A stretch of DNA of 20,045 nt from Nitrospira sp. UBA6909 (GTDB lineage: Bacteria > Nitrospirota > Nitrospiria > Nitrospirales > Nitrospiraceae), in the NCBI GenBank assembly GCA_002451055.1, contig DKBD01000026.1, positions 7,471 to 27,515 on the forward strand. The letters are read 5' to 3'. The notes below the pieces were generated by a model that searched no databases, was not told where the DNA came from, and worked only from the letters and a program-made list of their open reading frames with translations. Within the stretch, counting starts at the first letter, position 1, and every line of letters starts with the position of its first letter. Both the position numbers and the translations under genes were made by a program. This document shows, in pieces, positions 1 through 6,038 of the stretch.

Positions 1-38
1 CCGTCTCGCTCACGCACCAAGATAACAATCGTACTGGC

Positions 39-938
39 TTACTGGGCCCGTTGCGGCTCGCCTATCTGAGCGACTTTGCTGAGCACTTCGTTCACATGTT
101 CCAGAATCCAGAGATGCCCGGCGTCTGGGATGCGATAAGCCGAACAGTTCGAAATCATATCGCTAATGTATTGTCCCATGGGAGGTGGGACGCTGAGGTC
201 CAGTTCGCAAAACCAAGAATGGACGTTGACGTTGATCTCGTCCAGCCGAAATCCCCACGGACATCCATGGTTGGAGTTTATATCATCCACCATCCCCTGT
301 GACCCGCCGCGCAGCGCCTCGGAAAAATCCTGAATCAGCATCTCCTGAATTTCCGAGCGGGCCAGTATGGCTTTGTCCACGGCATGCACTTTGTACTTCA
401 TTGTGCCGATGTATCGCCCTGGACTACGGCGAATCATCGACGCCAGGAACCGTACATTGAGGGCGGACAGCCACGGCAATCGCCAGGCCAACTTCATGAA
501 GAACCGGTTGGTCTTGCTCATACCTTCGAAGACGCCGGGAGCGTCGGTGGGCGCTGGGCATGCAACGACCCCGACCGATGTCACGCGTTCCGGCGTCTGC
601 CAGGCACAAGCCAGTGCCCCGGGACCACCACCGGACACGCCGACAATGGCGAACGTGCGTATTCCCAGGGCATCTGCCAGCTGGGTCACATCATTCGCCC
701 AGTCCAGAAGCGTGCGCCGGGGATTGGGGTCTGATCGACCATAACCGGGCCGATCCGGCGCCACGATCCGCAGGCCCGGAGGGAACGGATTTCCTGGCAG
801 AAGGCCCCATGCGAGACGAGATCCCGGGAGACCATGGAACAGGAAGACTGGAGCACCGCTCGGATCTCCGTACTCGGCATAGGCCAATCGCCGTGTATCG
901 AGTAACTCTATGACGGCATCGGTTCGGGCCGGTGTCAT
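39..938 (-). CDS. alpha/beta-fold hydrolase
   Basis: A 299-residue soluble serine hydrolase of the alpha/beta superfamily; substrate unknown. Visible landmarks are the oxyanion-hole HGLPGS at about residues 35-40, the strand-turn PDRPGYGRSD at 61-70, and the nucleophile elbow GVSGGG with Ser102. Asp247 (in ELDLSVPP) is the likely acid and His275 (in DAGHLW) the base, so the catalytic triad is intact. Length is normal for the family and there is no signal peptide, so it is probably cytosolic. The start is the ATG at 938; I see no strong ribosome site upstream. It is the most 5'-proximal gene of the window on the minus strand, separated by about 115 bases from the antitoxin gene upstream, so it may be read through from that operon or have its own promoter. 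Esterase, epoxide hydrolase or haloperoxidase-like activities cannot be told apart from the sequence alone. Confidence 0.9.
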   Translation of the reverse strand: MTPARTDAVIELLDTRRLAYAEYGDPSGAPVFLFHGLPGSRLAWGLLPGNPFPPGLRIVAPDRPGYGRSDPNPRRTLLDWANDVTQLADALGIRTFAIVGVSGGGPGALACAWQTPERVTSVGVVACPAPTDAPGVFEGMSKTNRFFMKLAWRLPWLSALNVRFLASMIRRSPGRYIGTMKYKVHAVDKAILARSEIQEMLIQDFSEALRGGSQGMVDDINSNHGCPWGFRLDEINVNVHSWFCELDLSVPPPMGQYISDMISNCSAYRIPDAGHLWILEHVNEVLSKVAQIGEPQRAQ

Positions 939-1053
939 GGGGATCAGAATATCCCTAGTAAGGCCGACGCTGCATTTCTTGTCAGCCTACTCCTTCGTAT
1001 TTTCTCCGCGCTACAGGCTCAATCCGAGTTGATCCGCCTGGCTGACCAGACCT

Positions 1054-1347
1054 CTACGCTGCCGACTTGACCGTCACCGACAGCCCGGCCTTGGCGCAGA
1101 GGCCCACCAGGTAGTCGAGGGACAGCTTGTCCACTTTGTTGCGCGCGATTTCGGAGATGCGCGGCTGTACCACACCGAGACGTTTCGCCGCCTGTGTCTG
1201 GGTCAGCCCCTCACGGTCTATCCACCTCCGTAACGCTTCGGCAATCTCACAGCGCAGCAGCATCACGGCTGCCTCATGTGGGGGGAAGCCGAGATCAAGA
1301 AACACGTTGCTGCTACCCCGCGAAATGCCTGCTCTGGTGTGCTTCAT
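1054..1347 (-). CDS. HigA/XRE-family antitoxin
   Basis: A 97-residue helix-turn-helix protein of the XRE type (the HTH_37 / COG5606-like antitoxin group). The HTH covers about residues 45-70: LTQTQAAKRLGVV is helix 2 and turn, QPRISEIARNK the recognition helix. The ATG at 1347 overlaps the stop of the toxin gene in an ATGA arrangement, and GGAGAG lies just upstream inside the toxin gene, so translation is probably coupled. Toxin-first order is typical of HigBA pairs. The antitoxin should neutralise the toxin by direct binding and repress the operon, probably at the palindrome at 1680-1695. The roughly 25-residue N-terminal extension before the HTH domain is common in this group. The family call is firm; the specific name higA is inferred from order and fold. 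Confidence 0.87.
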   Translation of the reverse strand: MKHTRAGISRGSSNVFLDLGFPPHEAAVMLLRCEIAEALRRWIDREGLTQTQAAKRLGVVQPRISEIARNKVDKLSLDYLVGLCAKAGLSVTVKSAA

Positions 1348-1700
1348 GATTTCTCTCCGATGAGCTTATAGCGTCCAGATGCTAGATCGATGTCTGCCTT
1401 TGCGGTCTTCCGTGTTTTCTTCTGGAAAGCGTGTAGCACATCGACCGCACGGGCGAACTTTGCTACGTACATCACACGGAATGCGCCGGATTTATCTCGA
1501 ACGCGGATTTCGTGCACCCCTCGCCCGACGGTCGGTACAGGCTTGTAATCCTCTGGCTCGCGTCCGACTTGGATCAGGAACAGTTCGTGCCCGGCGCGTC
1601 GGCGTGCCGACTCGGGGAATCTCGCCAAATCCGTTCGGGCCGTACCGACGAACCGGATCGGCTTTGTGAGGCTCACATTATACGAGTAGTCGTATGGCAT
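1344..1700 (-). CDS. HigB/RelE-family (Gp49-like) toxin
   Basis: A 118-residue RelE/ParE-superfamily protein of the phage Gp49-like branch, typically a ribosome-dependent mRNA interferase. Family features are FPESARRRAGHELFLIQVGREPEDYKPVPTVG-type spacing at about residues 28-60, then EIRVRDKSGAFRVMYVAKF and the C-terminal LHAFQKKTRKT signature. Basic residues in the last third are expected for RNA contacts. It is followed with a 4-base overlap by the HTH antitoxin. The 5' end is uncertain: the only ATG (1700) lies between the -35 and -10 of a strong promoter candidate, and homologous sequence begins at about TKPIRFVG (residue 12 on). A GTG at 1676 is an alternative but also sits against the -10 box. 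Either a more distal promoter is used, or the true start is unusual. The toxin identity does not depend on this. Confidence 0.85.
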   Translation of the reverse strand: MPYDYSYNVSLTKPIRFVGTARTDLARFPESARRRAGHELFLIQVGREPEDYKPVPTVGRGVHEIRVRDKSGAFRVMYVAKFARAVDVLHAFQKKTRKTAKADIDLASGRYKLIGEKS

Positions 1701-1705
1701 GGCAA
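1677..1705 (-). promoter_or_regulatory. promoter of the toxin-antitoxin operon
   Basis: On the minus strand TTGCCA (1705-1700), a spacer of exactly 17 bases and a perfect TATAAT (1682-1677) make a strong sigma-70-type promoter, in the 30-base gap after the nuclease gene and into the annotated toxin start. The expected transcription start is near 1670. Confidence 0.65.
1680..1695. promoter_or_regulatory. candidate antitoxin operator (palindrome)
   Basis: A perfect inverted repeat ATACGA-4 bases-TCGTAT lies inside the promoter spacer and overlaps the -10 box. HigA-type antitoxins bind such palindromes to autorepress their operon; the position would block RNA polymerase. Assignment to this antitoxin is inference from position. 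Confidence 0.55.
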
Positions 1706-1730
1706 GAATGATCTGGCAGGCACGATCGGG

Positions 1731-2324
1731 CTATCTTGATTTGGCGTAGCCCTCACTCTTGAGCATCTCCGCCACATTTAGCCCATTCACGAACACATCG
1801 GCGACGAGGCGGTCGTAGATATCTCGGCCATGAGGGACAATCTGAATCGATTCGCTGCGGAGCAGTTCTCCCAGCCGCTCCTTTGCCGCCTGGCCTTCCG
1901 GCTCGCTCAGTTCCGGTGCGTCGAGGCCGCGGAGCCTGATGCGTTCGGATCCGATGTGAATCGTGTCTCCGTCGATGACGATGATCCGCTGAGCGCTTGC
2001 AAGCTTGGTGTGGCGTTTCCCGCGAGCTCGACGCGGGGAGGATGGTGGGTGTTTCTTGTTGGGAACGAGTTTGTAGGCTCCTTTGGGAATTCGGTGCGGC
2101 CGGCTGTCTGGAGGACGTCGTGGGCGATGGGGTTTGAAGGTCGGTAGTCGATTCGGAGACTGCTCGTTCGGGGACGGTTCCCAACAGAGATCACACCGAG
2201 GTTGGAGGCGTGAATCACGATCAGGTCTCGATAGGCGCTGTGCGTTTGCGCCGGGTCCCGCCAAATCCGAGCCGACAAAGACGAGGAGGACAACCACACT
2301 TGCAACCACTTGATGGGTCTTCAT
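1731..2324 (-). CDS. secreted staphylococcal nuclease-like (SNase) protein
   Basis: A 197-residue protein with an N-terminal signal peptide or anchor (MKTHQVVASVVVLLVFVG, residues 1-18), a long Pro/Arg-rich basic linker (about 30-110) and a C-terminal thermonuclease domain (about 110-197). The SNase active-site pattern is complete: IDGDT (Asp118, Asp120, Thr121), RLRGLDAPE (Arg130/132, Asp135, Glu138) and DIYDRL (Arg172). The end GYAKSR is slightly shorter than in many relatives, which usually continue beyond it. It should cleave DNA and RNA with Ca2+ outside the cytoplasm. I chose the ATG at 2324 because the hydrophobic segment starts right after it; the frame is open to 2462, but that extension is polar, unlike a leader, and runs into the repeat region. 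Likely roles are nutrient scavenging or nucleic-acid degradation. Confidence 0.85.
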   Translation of the reverse strand: MKTHQVVASVVVLLVFVGSDLAGPGANAQRLSRPDRDSRLQPRCDLCWEPSPNEQSPNRLPTFKPHRPRRPPDSRPHRIPKGAYKLVPNKKHPPSSPRRARGKRHTKLASAQRIIVIDGDTIHIGSERIRLRGLDAPELSEPEGQAAKERLGELLRSESIQIVPHGRDIYDRLVADVFVNGLNVAEMLKSEGYAKSR

Positions 2325-2378
2325 ACGTGCCCATGCAACGCACAAGTTGTGCCATGACTGTTTCGCGTGGCCTCTCGG

Positions 2379-2408
2379 TTGACAACCAACAAAATCGCGT
2401 GCTGGAAT
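2379..2408 (+). promoter_or_regulatory. candidate plus-strand promoter
   Basis: A consensus TTGACA (2379-2384), 18 bases, then TGGAAT (2403-2408, four of six). The -35 is embedded in a small palindrome GGTTG-A-CAACC (2377-2387). If used, it gives the small acidic protein gene a leader of about 140 bases that contains both heptad-repeat arrays. Confidence 0.35.
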
Positions 2409-2424
2409 GCGGCTCGTGTAAAGA

Positions 2425-2453
2425 GCGTATAGCAGATGGCGTATAGTGCATAG
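2425..2453 (-). repeat. degenerate heptanucleotide repeat, left array
   Basis: GCGTATAG occurs at 2425-2432 and 2439-2446, exactly 14 bases apart, followed by GCATAG at 2448-2453. The period is 7 bases with alternating units. Read on the minus strand it resembles the right array at 2482-2537 and the short array at 9273. Confidence 0.6.
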
Positions 2454-2481
2454 TTCGGACAAAGAGGAGTTTGGCTACGTG

Positions 2482-2537
2482 GTCTTATGCCCTCAGGCTT
2501 ATGCCATTAGTCGTATGCCATTCGCTCTTGCTGTTAT
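2482..2537 (+). repeat. degenerate heptanucleotide repeat, right array
   Basis: Eight in-phase 7-mers: GTCTTAT, GCCCTCA, GGCTTAT, GCCATTA, GTCGTAT, GCCATTC, GCTCTTG, CTGTTAT. TATGCC recurs at 2486, 2500 and 2514, exactly 14 bases apart. With the left array it forms an imperfect inverted repeat around the AAAGAGGAG stretch. Confidence 0.65.
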
Positions 2538-2552
2538 AAGGGAGGATTCACG

Positions 2553-2783
2553 ATGGATATGATGGGACGGGTTGGGCTGGTCGAGATTCCTATATTGATC
2601 GCCCCCGATCAGAAGGCCTGGATGGATCGCATGATCAAGGAAGGAAAGATCGCGATTCCTCCGGGCGGAACGTTGGAAAAAGGGTCTCTCTATTCGATGT
2701 TTATCCGCATGCTGCTCCACAACGCCATGGAAGAGCAAAAGCGGCAAGAATCGTTGGAAGCGGACGACGAGGACGACGAATAA
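2553..2783 (+). CDS. small acidic protein of unknown function
   Basis: A 76-residue protein I do not recognise. The N-terminal part (GRVGLVEIPILIAPDQKAW) is hydrophobic and beta-like, the middle (about 23-62) looks helical, and the tail is strongly acidic (EADDEDDE). There is no signal peptide or membrane segment and no Cys or His metal motif. The start is well supported by GGGAGG at 2540-2545, seven bases before the ATG at 2553. A second ATG lies at codon 3. It stands alone between two minus-strand genes and is preceded by the heptad-repeat region. The strong ribosome site and a frame ending cleanly in an acidic tail argue that it is a real gene. The antisense frame covering it lacks any such support. 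Confidence 0.7.
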   Translation: MDMMGRVGLVEIPILIAPDQKAWMDRMIKEGKIAIPPGGTLEKGSLYSMFIRMLLHNAMEEQKRQESLEADDEDDE

Positions 2784-2802
2784 ACACGCGTCCAACGTGA
2801 AG

Positions 2803-2881
2803 CGTATCTCGTGAAGCGCGAGAGGTGGGTGTCAATGCCTCACTGTATCTGAACGGATATTTTCTTATCTCACGAGATACG
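2803..2881. repeat. 12-bp perfect inverted repeat between convergent genes
   Basis: CGTATCTCGTGA (2803-2814) is the exact reverse complement of 2870-2881, with 55 bases between. It fills the gap between the small acidic protein gene and the 3' end of hemL. A smaller hairpin TCTCG/CGAGA is nested at 2807-2823. No T-run follows, so a classical intrinsic terminator is not shown; a bidirectional transcription barrier or a repeat relic is possible. Confidence 0.5.
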
Positions 2882-2892
2882 AACGACGAATC

Positions 2893-4176
2893 TTAGAGTT
2901 TCTTGAAGGCAGTGTGCGCGGCTTTGATGGTCTTGGCGATGTCTTGCGCGCTGTGGGCGGTGGAGAGAAAGGCGGCTTCGAACTGGGACGGGGCTAGGTA
3001 GATGCCCTGGTCCAGCATGGCGTGAAAGAATTGGCCGTACCGTTTCGTGTCGCATTGCTTCGCGGTATTCCAATCTACCACAGGTCCCGGCGTGAAGAAG
3101 GTCGTGAGCATCGATCCCACTCGCGTTTGAGTCACGGAAATGCCGGCTTTCTTGGCCGCCTCGCCCATGCCTTTCGCCAGTGCGTTGGAATTGTCTTCCA
3201 GTTTCTTGTAAATCCCGCGTGCCTTCAGCTGTTTGAGCGTCGCCAGCCCCGCGGCAACTGCTAGCGGGTTGCCTGACAAGGTGCCTGCTTGATAGACCGG
3301 TCCTGAGGGAGCAATGAGATCCATGATCTCTTTGCGGCCTCCGTAGGCGCCGACAGGCAACCCGCCTCCGATGATCTTGCCCAGCACGGTGAGGTCAGGC
3401 TTGATCCCGTAAAGCGCTTGCGCCCCGCCATAATTCACGCGAAATCCCGAGATCACTTCGTCGAAGATCAACACGATGTCATGCTCAGCCGTCAACTGGC
3501 GAAGTGCGGGCAAAAATCCGGGATCGGGGGGGACGACCCCCATATTGCCGGCGATGGGTTCCAGAATGACGCAGGCAAGCTGGTTTTGGTGTTCTTTGAT
3601 CAGCTGTTGGACCGCGCGAATGTCGTTATAGGGGGCTGTCAGCGTGTGTTTGGCAAAATCTTCCGGCACACCAGGGGAATCGGGGATTCCTAAGGTCGCC
3701 AATCCTGAGCCGGCCTTTGCAAGCAGATAATCGCTGTGGCCGTGATAGCAACCCTCGAATTTCAGGATGCTGTCACGCTTCGTAAACCCTCGTGCAGCCC
3801 GTATGGCGCTCATTACCGCTTCTGTTCCTGAGCTGACGAGCCGAACCTTTTCCATCGAGGGGAATGCGGCACGAATTTCTTTTGCCAACAGGACTTCCAA
3901 TTCCGTCGGAGCGCCGTAGCTGGTTCCGAGCCCAGCCGCTTTCTTGATCGCGCCGATCACGGCCGGGTGCGCATGCCCCAAAATCATCGGCCCCCATGAG
4001 AGCACGTAATCGATGTAGGCGTTGCCATCTACGTCATGCAGGCGCGAGCCTTTTGCCCGCTGTATGAAGCGGGGCTGCCCTCCGACCGACCGGAAGGCTC
4101 GGACAGGACTGTTGACCCCGCCGGGGATGAGCTGTTGAGCTTCGGCAAAGAGTTTGGCCGATCGGGTAGTTTTCAT
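2893..4176 (-). CDS. hemL: glutamate-1-semialdehyde 2,1-aminomutase
   Basis: Converts glutamate-1-semialdehyde to 5-aminolevulinate, the last step of the C5 route to haem, sirohaem and other tetrapyrroles; a cytosolic PLP enzyme, usually a dimer. The protein is 427 residues, the usual family length. Visible are the N-terminal [12 protein letters not shown], the phosphate-binding SSGTEA (about 115-120), [16 protein letters not shown] with the PLP-ring Asp, the Schiff-base Lys267 in [15 protein letters not shown], and AGTLSGNP. The ATG at 4176 begins [10 protein letters not shown], where family members start. A GTG at 4197 is open in frame but lies upstream of the predicted transcription start. 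No Shine-Dalgarno sequence is visible at 4176. No other haem gene is adjacent. Confidence 0.97.
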   Translation of the reverse strand: MKTTRSAKLFAEAQQLIPGGVNSPVRAFRSVGGQPRFIQRAKGSRLHDVDGNAYIDYVLSWGPMILGHAHPAVIGAIKKAAGLGTSYGAPTELEVLLAKEIRAAFPSMEKVRLVSSGTEAVMSAIRAARGFTKRDSILKFEGCYHGHSDYLLAKAGSGLATLGIPDSPGVPEDFAKHTLTAPYNDIRAVQQLIKEHQNQLACVILEPIAGNMGVVPPDPGFLPALRQLTAEHDIVLIFDEVISGFRVNYGGAQALYGIKPDLTVLGKIIGGGLPVGAYGGRKEIMDLIAPSGPVYQAGTLSGNPLAVAAGLATLKQLKARGIYKKLEDNSNALAKGMGEAAKKAGISVTQTRVGSMLTTFFTPGPVVDWNTAKQCDTKRYGQFFHAMLDQGIYLAPSQFEAAFLSTAHSAQDIAKTIKAAHTAFKKL

Positions 4177-4189
4177 AACGGGGGCGCAC

Positions 4190-4217
4190 ACTATCACGCA
4201 GGACGAGAGCTGGTCAA
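4190..4217 (-). promoter_or_regulatory. candidate hemL promoter
   Basis: On the minus strand TTGACC (4217-4212), 16 bases, GATAGT (4195-4190). The start of transcription would fall at about 4183, only a few bases before the hemL ATG at 4176, implying a very short or leaderless message. That would agree with the absence of a ribosome site. Confidence 0.45.
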
Positions 4218-4417
4218 GAAACCAGGCGAGAAAGGGACGCTCTCCGCACTCGTCTCACCCATACAAACAAACCGTGTTGAAAGATTGATTCGTGTAACAG
4301 GCGAGAACGGCGGCTCACCGAGACCGCAGCTATCTTAAGTGATTCTCCTCAATACAGGCCAATAGCTTAGGCGTAATTCTTGCTTCGTGCACGCATGTAT
4401 TCAGGGGAAAGCCGAAT

Positions 4418-4633
4418 ATGAAAATCATTTGTTCCTGGTGTCTTCGAGAAGGAAAGGTCGAACTCATCGGTGAAAAGGCGCCGCTGAACGATCCCCGCGA
4501 AACACACGGCATCTGCAACGCGCATTATCGTCACTTCCTGGCACGGTGGAGAAAGAGGCTTCGTGCCTCAGCCGGCACAGGGAGCGATCGGAAGACGGCC
4601 GCCAATCTCGGGTTCAAGCGACGAACGTCGTAG
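4418..4633 (+). CDS. small Cys/His (putative zinc-binding) protein
   Basis: A 71-residue protein. CSWC (Cys5, Cys8) and HGIC-NAH (His30, Cys33, His36, with His39 nearby) form a plausible zinc site. The pairing of an N-terminal CSWC with a later HGIC resembles the short CSYCKKIR...SHGICPxC module often found between sensor and output domains of bacterial histidine kinases and response regulators; here it stands alone. The C-terminal third (43-71) is strongly basic and may bind nucleic acid or be disordered. The start ATG 4418 is preceded by AGGGGAAA at 4403-4410. The function is unknown. It is transcribed away from hemL and sits 89 bases before the next gene. Confidence 0.65.
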   Translation: MKIICSWCLREGKVELIGEKAPLNDPRETHGICNAHYRHFLARWRKRLRASAGTGSDRKTAANLGFKRRTS

Positions 4634-4696
4634 GAATCTCCATACGTAGTAGACACCTCCCGTTGCCATACTTACCTGGATGTCTCCCTCACTGTT

Positions 4697-4705
4697 TGCT
4701 AGAAT
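4697..4705 (+). promoter_or_regulatory. extended -10 promoter candidate
   Basis: TG-C-TAGAAT (4697-4705) is an extended -10 element with five of six bases matching TATAAT. No good -35 is seen 17 bases upstream (TGGATG). It would start a transcript near 4712, just before the ATG at 4723, for the exported-protein/HAD/M16/M16 operon. Confidence 0.4.
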
Positions 4706-4722
4706 GGGTCCGGAATTGGCTC

Positions 4723-5391
4723 ATGTCCGCGACCATTGAGATATCATCAAAGATGAACCGAGTGCGTGAAGCGTGTGCGCCCTTTGGACGCAGTTGCAAG
4801 TACCGGGATTTGCCTGTTTCAGTTACAGGGTTGACGCGTTGCTCCATTCTCATGCTGGTTCTCGTCGGTCTGGCTTGGTCCGCAAGTCCGGGGCTGGCGC
4901 AGACTGGCTTCACTCAGGTCGGTTCTCTCAGACGTTCTCCGGCCGACATCGTCAAACGGTATGTGCGTCTGGATCAAAAAGGGGCGCGCTTGGATGCCAT
5001 GGGTTTCGATGTGCTCGCCCCCTATATCGATTGGAATGACGAGGCGGCGTGGGACCACGTCATCGTGATTCAAAGAGTCGACGTGGCGGAGGATTACCGA
5101 AAGTGGGAAATCCTCGATAATCTTGACGTCATCATTCCGGTTACCTTTGAGGTGCGGGGTTCCGTCGATCTGAAGACGGCGGTCTTCATCCCCGATGAAA
5201 GGACGGAAGAGGTTCGCTTCCACGTCAAGGCCGTGGGGAATGTCTGGCGTATCATCGAGCCGATGATTCCTCCACACATCGGGGTCACCAGGATGATGAA
5301 CTTCGTGCGTCAAGCTGGGCTTCAAGAGAAGGATGACGGCCAGCGCGGCGCGCTCGAGGCACTCGAAAGTTCGTTGCGAAAGGCAAAGTAA
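4723..5391 (+). CDS. exported protein of unknown function, possibly NTF2-like
   Basis: About 222 residues from the ATG at 4723. A hydrophobic leader with an ALA-type end (SILMLVLVGLAWSASPGLAQ) precedes the mature part, so it is probably periplasmic. The mature N-terminus SPADIVKRYVRLDQKGARL is followed by alternating predicted beta segments (HVIVIQRVDVA, VIIPVTFEVRG, EVRFHVKAVGNVWRIIEP). This order, one helical stretch then a curved sheet, recalls the NTF2/SnoaL fold, but no catalytic motif is clear. The start is uncertain: the frame is open to 4546, but the region before 4723 overlaps the preceding gene, while 4753 and a TTG further in are alternatives. Its TAA overlaps the next ATG (TAATG), so it is the first gene of the operon with the HAD phosphatase and the M16 pair. 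Confidence 0.72.
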   Translation: MSATIEISSKMNRVREACAPFGRSCKYRDLPVSVTGLTRCSILMLVLVGLAWSASPGLAQTGFTQVGSLRRSPADIVKRYVRLDQKGARLDAMGFDVLAPYIDWNDEAAWDHVIVIQRVDVAEDYRKWEILDNLDVIIPVTFEVRGSVDLKTAVFIPDERTEEVRFHVKAVGNVWRIIEPMIPPHIGVTRMMNFVRQAGLQEKDDGQRGALEALESSLRKAK

Positions 5392-6038
5392 TGGCACAGA
5401 CTTCTGTGGATCTGCTGATCTTCGATCTCGACGGCACACTCATCGAATCCAAGTGGGACATTGCCGAATCCGTGAATTTTACGCTGGCCGAATTGGGGTT
5501 GCCGCAACGCCCGTTGGAGGAAATCTTCGGGTTCGTCGGCGACGGCGTGAAAAAGCTGCTGCGTCTGGCGGTGGGCGAGGGGAATCAAAGCCGGTTTGAG
5601 GAAGCGCTGAAAGTCTTTCGCGGCTATTACCTCGAGCATTGCCTGGATCGGACGATCTTCTTCCCAGGCATCGAACCGATGCTGCGGCACTTCGCGCACA
5701 AACAGAAAGCGATTGCCACCAACAAGTCGATCGATTATACGCGCGTGATCTTGAACGGGTTGGGCGCGGAGCATTTCACCTACATGGTCGGCGGGGACAA
5801 TGGGTTCGGGCTCAAGCCGGAGCCCGGCATGCTTCTGCACATTCTGGAGCAGCTGAACGTGCCGAAAGACCGGGCGGTTCTCGTAGGGGACAGCACCAAT
5901 GACATCAACGGCGGCCATAATGCCGGGATTCGTGTCTGCGCCGTCGGCTATGGCATGGGCAACCGGGAAAAGATGGCGGCCTGCAACCCCGATTGGTTCA
6001 TTGAACGTCCTGAGGAACTCATGGAGATATTCGAATGA
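5391..6038 (+). CDS. HAD-superfamily phosphatase, phosphoglycolate phosphatase-like
   Basis: A 215-residue HAD hydrolase of the Gph/PGP type (subfamily with helical cap), cytosolic and Mg2+-dependent. All four motifs are present: DLDGTL with nucleophile Asp12 and Asp14, ATNK (Thr110), Lys142 in GLKPEP, and VGDSTNDI with Asp167 and Asp171. The cap lies at about residues 20-85. Length and motif spacing fit 2-phosphoglycolate phosphatase, but many relatives act on other small phosphomonoesters (for example pyrophosphate or sugar phosphates), so the substrate is not certain. The start ATG at 5391 overlaps the upstream stop by one base and is preceded by AAAGG. Its stop overlaps the next gene by four bases. 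No functional link to the peptidases downstream is evident other than co-transcription. Confidence 0.9.
   Translation: MAQTSVDLLIFDLDGTLIESKWDIAESVNFTLAELGLPQRPLEEIFGFVGDGVKKLLRLAVGEGNQSRFEEALKVFRGYYLEHCLDRTIFFPGIEPMLRHFAHKQKAIATNKSIDYTRVILNGLGAEHFTYMVGGDNGFGLKPEPGMLLHILEQLNVPKDRAVLVGDSTNDINGGHNAGIRVCAVGYGMGNREKMAACNPDWFIERPEELMEIFE

Noticed and set aside
2325..2462. N-terminal extension of the nuclease
   Set aside because: It would put about 46 polar residues before a clear signal peptide and runs into the repeat array; the ATG at 2324 is the sensible start.
4819..5439. 206-codon antisense frame over the exported protein and HAD start
   Set aside because: It lies wholly opposite better-supported genes and shows no domain, leader or ribosome site; long antisense frames are expected at this GC content.
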